NCBI GenBank assembly: GCA_947177345.1
Contig: CAMWUB010000033.1
Location: 1-10,151, forward strand
Reading direction: 5' to 3'
DNA length: 10,151 bases
Source: an uncultured Ruminococcus sp.
GTDB taxonomy: Bacteria; Bacillota; Clostridia; Oscillospirales; Ruminococcaceae
Of the stretch, positions 5,109 through 10,151 are shown in pieces; position 1 is the stretch's first letter; each line of letters opens with the position of its first letter. The position numbers were made by a program, and so were the translations under genes. Under the pieces are notes generated by a model that saw only the letters and a list, made by a program, of their open reading frames with translations, was not told the origin of the DNA and searched no databases.

Positions 5109-7550
5109 TTAATGATAATATGAATCAATACCGAGGTATTCTTCTAAAGTAAGTCCGCTGTTATATACTGCCGTTGCCGTTTCAACGCCTAAATAACGTA
5201 TATGCCACGGTTCGTATTGATAACCGGTAATATTTTCCTTGCCCTTCGGATAGCGGATTATAAAGCCGTATTCGTGGGCGTGCTGTGCAAGCCATACAGC
5301 TTCCGGAGTATTCGCAAAAGAATCGCTTATATCATTTACATCTATTGCAAGACCTGTCTGATGTTCAGAATGTCCGGGACGTGCAGAAAATGTATCTGCT
5401 GATACCTTGCCGTGCCATGAAACATAATTATTATAAAGCGTATTCTGATAATCATATGAACGGTAGCCGGAAGACATATATATATTTAATCCCTCTTTAG
5501 AGGCGGAACTTGAAAGTTCTCCGAATTGCCTGACAGTAGTGGCATCCATTCCGGGATTATAGCTTGCCGGAAGTGCATAACTTTTATTGGCTATTAAAAT
5601 TCCGTTTATATATGTAAGTCCATTTATCTGCTGAAAATCAGATTTATCAGTAACAGTTACTTTAATATCGGCTTTTACTGACGGATTATCTACACTTGTC
5701 ACTGTTATGGTACAAGTTCCGGCAGATACCGCTGTAACATTTCCCCATTTATCGACAGTTGCCACTTTTTCGTCTGAACTCGTCCATACTTCGTCCTTAT
5801 TAGCGACACTTGCCGGTAACATAGTTACGTATGATATATCTTTTCCGCCTGTTTTAAGATTCATTTCATATTTTGAAAGTTTTATTTCATTTATCCTGTT
5901 CTGTGTTTCAGGATTTCCTACAGTTACTTTTATTTCAGCTTTTACTGACGGATTATCTACACTTGTTACTGTTACTGTACAAGTTCCGGCAGATACTCCT
6001 GTAACATATCCCCACTTGTCGACAGTTGCTATTTTTTCGTCTGAACTCGTCCATACTTCGTCCTTATTAGCGACACTTGCCGGTAACATAGTTACGTATG
6101 ATATATCTTTTCCGCCGATTTTAAGATTCATTTCAGATTTTGAAAGTTTTATTTCAGTTATCTTGTTCTGTGAGGTCGGATTTCCTACAGTTACTTTTAT
6201 TTCAGCTTTTACTGACGGATTATCTACGCTTGTCACTGTAACTATACAAGTACCGTCTTCAATAGCTATGACATTACCCCACTTGTCGACAGTTGCTACT
6301 TTTTCGTCTGAACTCGTCCATATTTCGTCCTTGTTTGCGACACTGTCCGGTAACATGGTTACGTATGAAATATCAGTTTCACCTTTTTTAAGATTCATTT
6401 CATATTTTGACAATCTTATTTCATTTATTTTATTTTCATTGGTGGGTTTTCCTACAGTAACTTTTATTTCTGCTTTTGCTTCCGGATTATTTACGCTTGT
6501 TACTGTGACTATACAAGTACCATCAGCGATTGCCTTTACATTACCCCATTTATCGACGGTTGCTACTTTTTCGTCGGAACTTGTCCATATTTCGTCCTTG
6601 TTTGCGACACTTGCCGGTAACATGGTTACATATGATATATCTGTACCACCTTTTTCAAGGTTCATTTCATATTTTGAAAGTTTTATTTCCTTGATTTTTT
6701 CTTCTGCTCCTGAATTGCTTACTGTAACCTTTATTTCAGCCTTTATTTCCGGATTATCTGCACTTGTTACTGTTACGGTACAAGTTCCCTCGCCTATGGC
6801 TATTACATTACCCCACTTATCGACGGTGGCAATATTTTCATTGGAACTTGTCCATATTTCGTCTTTGTTGGCTACCTCTTCCGGAATCATTGTAACGTAT
6901 GATATATCCATTTCGCCTGTTTTAAGATTCATTTCATATTTTGACAGTCTTATTTCTGAAATCTTTCCGGCTGGTACACTCGTGACAGTTGTAGTTGTAG
7001 TATCGGCAATGACTGTTGTAGTTGTAGTAGTTGTCGTTGTAGTAACAACAGGTGGTGCAGGCGTTGTTGCCTGTGTTCCTACTGATACATCAAGTGATGC
7101 GGTATATCCGGTAGTCGTTGTTGTAGTAGCCTCTGTTACTGTAGTTTCAGTAGTCTGTGTAGTAGTCGTTGTTGTAGTTGTATCTAATTCTTCCTGATTC
7201 GCAAGCCATGTTGTAAGATTCATTGTACCACCAGTTGACTTATATGCATAATATGAAAGTACTAAAGCGGCGTCTGTGGAATCAATCAACTTATCACCGT
7301 TTACATCTGCAACTAATTTCTGTTCAGGAGTAAGTATACTTGTTCCGTTGGTCGAAAGAAATGCATATTCCGTAAGTATAAGAGTAGCATCAATCGCATT
7401 CAGAAGACCGTCATTATTAAGGTCACCTAATCCCGATACAGCTGTACTTTCTGAAACTGCATATGTATTATTTATGTTTCTGTAATCGTTAACTGCCAAT
7501 GTACTCAAACTTAAAGCCATTGACATAGCAAGTAATTTTTTTAAGTCCAT
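5109..7550 (-). CDS. Secreted dockerin-BIG2-VanY D,D-carboxypeptidase
   Basis: This 813-residue modular exported protein has four parts. A signal peptide lies in residues 1 to about 31 (hydrophobic core LLAMSMALSLSTLAV, probable cut after TYA or AVS). A dockerin type I domain at about 41-108 has two calcium loops, GDLNNDGLLNAIDATLIL and ADVNGDKLIDSTDAALVL. A poly-Thr linker spans about 124-190. Five 89-residue BIG2 (Ig-like) repeats run from 196 to about 640. The peptidase M15B/VanY domain runs from about 642 to 813. The catalytic set is intact: SGYRS (694-698), H730 and D737 in HSEHQTGLAID, and E780 and H783 in EPWHIRYLG, so it should remove the terminal D-Ala from peptidoglycan stems. The dockerin implies docking to a cohesin partner on the cell surface. 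The N-terminal place of the dockerin is uncommon. AGAGGGGG (plus 7563-7570) is the ribosome binding site. Vancomycin resistance is not implied, since no vanS/R/H/A genes are here. Confidence 0.92.
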   Translation of the reverse strand: MDLKKLLAMSMALSLSTLAVNDYRNINNTYAVSESTAVSGLGDLNNDGLLNAIDATLILTEYAFLSTNGTSILTPEQKLVADVNGDKLIDSTDAALVLSYYAYKSTGGTMNLTTWLANQEELDTTTTTTTTQTTETTVTEATTTTTTGYTASLDVSVGTQATTPAPPVVTTTTTTTTTTVIADTTTTTVTSVPAGKISEIRLSKYEMNLKTGEMDISYVTMIPEEVANKDEIWTSSNENIATVDKWGNVIAIGEGTCTVTVTSADNPEIKAEIKVTVSNSGAEEKIKEIKLSKYEMNLEKGGTDISYVTMLPASVANKDEIWTSSDEKVATVDKWGNVKAIADGTCIVTVTSVNNPEAKAEIKVTVGKPTNENKINEIRLSKYEMNLKKGETDISYVTMLPDSVANKDEIWTSSDEKVATVDKWGNVIAIEDGTCIVTVTSVDNPSVKAEIKVTVGNPTSQNKITEIKLSKSEMNLKIGGKDISYVTMLPASVANKDEVWTSSDEKIATVDKWGYVTGVSAGTCTVTVTSVDNPSVKAEIKVTVGNPETQNRINEIKLSKYEMNLKTGGKDISYVTMLPASVANKDEVWTSSDEKVATVDKWGNVTAVSAGTCTITVTSVDNPSVKADIKVTVTDKSDFQQINGLTYINGILIANKSYALPASYNPGMDATTVRQFGELSSSASKEGLNIYMSSGYRSYDYQNTLYNNYVSWHGKVSADTFSARPGHSEHQTGLAIDVNDISDSFANTPEAVWLAQHAHEYGFIIRYPKGKENITGYQYEPWHIRYLGVETATAVYNSGLTLEEYLGIDSYYH
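5631..6965 (-). repeat. Five tandem 267-bp repeats encoding BIG2 domains
   Basis: The units lie, in protein order, at 6699-6965, 6432-6698, 6165-6431, 5898-6164 and 5631-5897. A conserved TCGAC word recurs at exactly 267-base steps (5751, 6018, 6285, 6552, 6819), so no unit has an indel. Each unit begins K/R-I-x-E-I-K/R-L-S-K and contains DISYVTM, VANKDE, WTSS, TVDKWG and GTC. The last two units (5631-6164) are nearly identical in DNA as well as protein, which points to recent duplication or gene conversion. Confidence 0.95.
6980..7185 (-). repeat. Low-complexity Thr-codon tract (poly-Thr linker)
   Basis: Runs of ACT/ACA/ACG/ACC codons (seen on the plus strand as GTAGTTGTAGT-like sequence) encode three poly-Thr blocks, around residues 124-131, 142-147 and 170-189, separated by Val/Ala/Pro-rich pieces. 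Codon choice is mixed rather than a pure triplet expansion, so selection acts on the protein. The linker separates the dockerin from the BIG2 array. Confidence 0.85.
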
Positions 7551-7583
7551 AGTAATAGTAGTCCCCCTCTGAGTTCGTTATTA

Positions 7584-7608
7584 CCATAATGAATATTATC
7601 ATTAATGG
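7584..7608 (-). repeat. Imperfect inverted repeat in the leader of the carboxypeptidase gene
   Basis: CCATAATGA (7584-7592) and TCATTAATGG (7599-7608) face each other around a six-base centre, with one extra base in the right arm. It falls about +3 to +27 relative to the predicted start of transcription near 7611 on the minus strand. It could be an operator or an AT-rich mRNA hairpin just upstream of the ribosome binding site. Confidence 0.35.
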
Positions 7609-7617
7609 TTAAGTAAT

Positions 7618-7623
7618 ATTATA
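7618..7623 (-). promoter_or_regulatory. Extended -10 promoter element of the carboxypeptidase gene
   Basis: On the minus strand the sequence reads TGTGGTATAAT, a perfect TATAAT with the TG of an extended -10. It resembles the cdaA promoter core TGTGGTACAAT at 1510-1520. No good -35 box is found at 16-18 bases (only T-rich TTTATT/TTTTAT), so the extended element probably carries recognition. The leader to the ATG at 7550 is about 60 bases. Confidence 0.6.
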
Positions 7624-7703
7624 CCACAAAAATTTATGAAATAAAAGCTCTCCATGAAATTTTTGACATATTGTATAAAAAATCATGCTGAAATTTGGTC
7701 TAT

Positions 7704-7718
7704 ATGATTAATAATCAT
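7704..7718. repeat. 15-bp palindrome in the glgP-carboxypeptidase gap
   Basis: ATGATTAATAATCAT has perfect 7-bp arms around a central A. It lies about 95 bases upstream of the predicted carboxypeptidase transcription start and just past the glgP terminator hairpin. In AT-rich DNA this may be chance or a regulator site. No function can be given. Confidence 0.25.
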
Positions 7719-7732
7719 TATCTCTGATATAT

Positions 7733-7769
7733 ACAGAACCGCAGTCATTGAAAAAACTGCGGTTTCTGT
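7733..7769 (-). terminator. Strong hairpin after glgP, probable terminator
   Basis: ACAGAACCGCAGT (7733-7745) pairs with ACTGCGGTTTCTGT (7756-7769) with a single bulged base and a ten-base loop. It lies 14 bases after the glgP stop. The sequence following it on the minus strand (ATATATCAG) is only weakly U-rich, so termination may be partial. Confidence 0.65.
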
Positions 7770-7785
7770 AATTATTCTGTAATTA
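7764..7785. repeat. Exact 11-bp tandem duplication covering the glgP stop codon
   Basis: TTCTGTAATTA occurs twice head to tail at 7764-7774 and 7775-7785. One copy supplies the glgP stop (TAA on the minus strand). The other supplies the outer part of the terminator stem. It looks like a small slippage duplication. Confidence 0.6.
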
Positions 7786-10128
7786 TTTTATATTCCATAT
7801 ATTTTCCGCATAGTCTGCTATTGTACGGTCAGAGCTGAATTTTCCGGCGTTACACATATTAAGCCATTGTTTTTTCGCAAATGCCAATCTGTCGGAACTG
7901 TAATCGCTGTTTGATTTAAGTTTTGTTTCAACGTAACTTACAAGGTCACCGAGCAGGTAATAATGGTCAGGTGCGTGCCAGCTTGCACCGTCGAGAAGTG
8001 ATGTATAAAGTTCACGGAAATCACCGCTACCACCGTCGGAAACAGTACCGTCAATGAGTGAAGATACTACTTTCTTAATCATAGGATTTTCAGCGAATAC
8101 TTTTCTGCTGTCATATTCAGGTACTATCTTTTCGAGTTCCTCGACTTTTGCACCGAAAATATAATTATTTTCCTCGCCTGCCTCCTGAACTATTTCAATA
8201 TTAGCACCGTCGTAAGTTCCGAGTGTAACAGCACCGTTCAGCATGAGTTTCATATTACCTGTACCGCTTGCCTCTGTACCGGCTGTTGAAATCTGTTCGG
8301 ATATATCCGCACCGGCTACAAGTTTTTCAGCATACGAAACATTATAATTCTGTACGAATACCACTTTAATTAAATCTTTTGTTTCAGGGTCTGAAGATAC
8401 TATTTTTCCGATTTCGTTTATATATTTGATTATAGCCTTTGCACGTCTGTAACCAGGGGCAGACTTTGCACCGAATATAAACGTTGTCGGGGTGAAATTC
8501 TTTATAGTACCGTCTTTTATGCCGTAATAAATCCATAAAATCGAGAACGCATTAAGAAGCTGTCTCTTGTATTCGTGAAGTCTCTTTATCTGAATATCAA
8601 AAACAGATTCCGGATTTACTTCTATACCGTCGTGTGCTTTTATGAAGTCCGCAAGCTGATTTTTCTTTTTCTGCTTTATTGATACGAATTTATTTAAAAT
8701 TTCCTTATCATCGGCGTATTTTTCGAGTTCTTTCAGCATATCGAGATTTATAACCCACTCGTCAGTACCGAGAAGTTCCGTAATAAGTCCGGACAGTTCC
8801 ATATTACAGAGTGCTAACCATCTACGCTGTGTTATACCGTTTGTTTCGTTGCGGAATCTTTCTGGATAGAGACTATACCAGTCGGCAAGAACAGTATCTT
8901 TTAAAATCTGTGTATGAATTTCAGCAACACCATTTATATGACTTGACGCATAACAAGCCATGTCAGCCATATGAATAAGTTCACCCTTGATAATCTTCAT
9001 TTCGTTTATTTTAGACTTCTCAACACCTTTATTATATAACTCTGCAATAAGTGACTCGTTAATCTGTATGATTATAGCGTAAATTCTCGGAAGTACTTCC
9101 TCAACAAGACCTATCCACCATTTTTCAAGGGCTTCCTGCATTACAGTATGATTCGTATAATTAAATACTTTTTTAGCGATTTCAAGGGCTTTGTCGAATG
9201 TATAGCCCTCATTGTCAACAAGCTGTCTGATTAATTCCGGTATGGAAATTACGGGGTGTGTATCGTTCAGCTGTATTGATACATAATCCGCAAGGTTTTC
9301 GAGTGTGCCATGACGTGCCTTGTGTTTTTTAATAATATCAGTCAGCGATGCACAGCTGAAGAAATACTGCTGTTTAAGTCTTAATTTCTTACCCTCGTTT
9401 GTATCGTCGTTAGGGTACAGTACTCTTGAAATGTCTTCAGCGTATATCTTTTCTTTAGAGGCTTCAAGATAATTTTGACGGTTGAATGTATCAAAATCAA
9501 ATTCCTTTACCGGTTCGGACTGCCACAAACGAAGTGTTCCGACGTTTTCTGTTTTACAGCCAAAAATAGGCATATCATACGGAACGGCTTTTACGGTCTG
9601 TCCGTTGAAATTGATTAATACTGTATCTTCTTCACATCTTTTTGACCAGCAGTCACCGTATTTAGTCCAGTCGTCTATATCCTCGCACTGACAGCCGTCA
9701 ACTATTGACTGCTTGAAAAGTCCGTATTTATAGCGGATTCCATAGCCGTCGAGTGGCAAGCCAAGTGTTGCGGCACTATCGAGGAAACACGCTGCCAGTC
9801 TTCCGAGACCACCGTTACCAAGTGCGGAATCTTCTATTACTTCCAAATCCGCAAGGGATATACCCAGTTCTGAAAAAATTTCCTGAACGTCGTCATAAAT
9901 TCCGAGGCACAGCAGATTATTATATACAGCACGTCCGACAAGAAACTCCATTGAAAGATAACCGGCTCTTCTCTTTGAAAGATGCTCCTGACGGCTTGTA
10001 TTCCAGCGGTCTGAATAGAGTTCCATGACGGTATCGCCAAGAGCGTTATGAATCTCCTGTGGTGTAGCTGACTTTATATTTTTCGGAAGTTTGTCCGTAA
10101 ATTTTTCCATAAAAATTTTTTTATCCAT
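7783..10128 (-). CDS. glgP: Glycogen/alpha-glucan phosphorylase
   Basis: This 781-residue enzyme of the GT35 family releases glucose-1-phosphate from glycogen or other alpha-1,4-glucans using phosphate and PLP. It is slightly shorter than the 800-815 residues usual for bacterial homologues, without obvious loss. Motifs in order are LSMEFLVGR (58-66), GNGGLGRLAACFLDS (104-118), AVPYDMPIFG (181-190), QLNDTHP (286-292), NYTNHTVMQEALEKW, NGITQRRWL, IKRLHEYKRQLLNAF and the PLP site GTGNMKLMLNGA, with the cofactor lysine K627. The start is supported by GGAGG (plus 10137-10141), eight bases before the ATG at 10128. The promoter lies outside the window. No other glycogen genes (glgC, glgA, glgB) are in view, so it may be a single gene or the end of an operon starting to the right. 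It ends in a hairpin before the separately promoted carboxypeptidase gene. Confidence 0.96.
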   Translation of the reverse strand: MDKKIFMEKFTDKLPKNIKSATPQEIHNALGDTVMELYSDRWNTSRQEHLSKRRAGYLSMEFLVGRAVYNNLLCLGIYDDVQEIFSELGISLADLEVIEDSALGNGGLGRLAACFLDSAATLGLPLDGYGIRYKYGLFKQSIVDGCQCEDIDDWTKYGDCWSKRCEEDTVLINFNGQTVKAVPYDMPIFGCKTENVGTLRLWQSEPVKEFDFDTFNRQNYLEASKEKIYAEDISRVLYPNDDTNEGKKLRLKQQYFFSCASLTDIIKKHKARHGTLENLADYVSIQLNDTHPVISIPELIRQLVDNEGYTFDKALEIAKKVFNYTNHTVMQEALEKWWIGLVEEVLPRIYAIIIQINESLIAELYNKGVEKSKINEMKIIKGELIHMADMACYASSHINGVAEIHTQILKDTVLADWYSLYPERFRNETNGITQRRWLALCNMELSGLITELLGTDEWVINLDMLKELEKYADDKEILNKFVSIKQKKKNQLADFIKAHDGIEVNPESVFDIQIKRLHEYKRQLLNAFSILWIYYGIKDGTIKNFTPTTFIFGAKSAPGYRRAKAIIKYINEIGKIVSSDPETKDLIKVVFVQNYNVSYAEKLVAGADISEQISTAGTEASGTGNMKLMLNGAVTLGTYDGANIEIVQEAGEENNYIFGAKVEELEKIVPEYDSRKVFAENPMIKKVVSSLIDGTVSDGGSGDFRELYTSLLDGASWHAPDHYYLLGDLVSYVETKLKSNSDYSSDRLAFAKKQWLNMCNAGKFSSDRTIADYAENIWNIK

Positions 10129-10136
10129 TGGTTTTT

Positions 10137-10141
10137 CCTCC
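10137..10141 (-). promoter_or_regulatory. Ribosome binding site of glgP
   Basis: On the minus strand GGAGG is followed by AAAAACCA and then ATG at 10128, a spacing of eight bases. This shows the gene start is complete although the window ends 23 bases upstream. Confidence 0.85.
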
Positions 10142-10151
10142 AGTATTATTT

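Noticed and set aside
5631..6965. Tandem repeats as a CRISPR or satellite array
   Set aside because: The period is 267 bases with continuous coding sense for BIG2 domains, with no short repeat-spacer pattern.
5707..7197. A 496-codon open frame on the plus strand opposite the carboxypeptidase gene
   Set aside because: It is the antisense of the BIG2 repeats and poly-Thr linker. Its Val-rich and repeated content mirrors the real gene, and it has no ribosome binding site or recognisable domain.
5109..7550. Vancomycin-resistance VanY
   Set aside because: The catalytic domain is of the VanY/M15B family, but there are no van regulatory or ligase genes, and the dockerin/BIG2 design fits a housekeeping or surface role.
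7663..7691. TTGACA on the plus strand at 7663 as a promoter
   Set aside because: No -10 box lies at 16-18 bases, and the only gene downstream on that strand would be antisense to glgP.

Overview
The window looks like chromosomal DNA from an anaerobic Gram-positive Firmicute of the Ruminococcus/Oscillospiraceae type. The reasons are AT-rich coding sequence with strong AGGAGG-type ribosome binding sites, a dockerin domain whose two calcium loops lie in the wording typical of Ruminococcus, poly-threonine linkers on an exported protein, and a cysteine desulfurase of the clostridial kind paired with a small Se/S-carrier-like protein. The species cannot be fixed from the window alone.

Left half (+ strand). 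A small Se/S-carrier-like protein (DUF3343, TTG start, 124-345) is directly joined to a class V aminotransferase/cysteine desulfurase (346-1506). A promoter and a short leader then precede cdaA (1600-2451), the membrane diadenylate cyclase that makes c-di-AMP, which overlaps its regulator cdaR (2448-3815) by four bases. The glmM gene that classically follows cdaR is not there. Instead a consensus promoter, whose -35 box lies inside the last codons of cdaR, drives a lipoprotein of the TraB/GumN (TIKI-like) family (3869-5065). A 14-bp perfect palindrome sits at the expected transcription start of that promoter.

Right half (- strand). A bidirectional hairpin terminator (5073-5103) separates the lipoprotein gene from a convergent gene (5109-7550). 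That gene encodes a secreted modular protein: signal peptide, N-terminal dockerin, poly-Thr linker, five 89-residue BIG2 (Ig-like) repeats, and a C-terminal VanY-type D,D-carboxypeptidase domain. Upstream of it on the same strand is glgP, glycogen phosphorylase (7783-10128), complete including its ribosome binding site. The 232-base gap between them (7551-7782) holds a glgP terminator-like hairpin, a palindrome, an extended -10 promoter and an inverted repeat in the leader of the carboxypeptidase gene. No gap exceeds 300 bases.

Together, cdaA/cdaR, the envelope lipoprotein and the dockerin-carboxypeptidase give the window a cell-envelope theme (c-di-AMP is tied to wall and osmotic homeostasis in Firmicutes). 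The Se/S pair and glgP look like unrelated metabolic neighbours. No mobile elements, tRNA, rRNA or CRISPR arrays were seen. The most unusual items are the dockerin-bearing peptidoglycan carboxypeptidase with its exact 267-bp tandem repeat array, and the palindrome-plus-consensus-promoter control region of the TraB/GumN lipoprotein.
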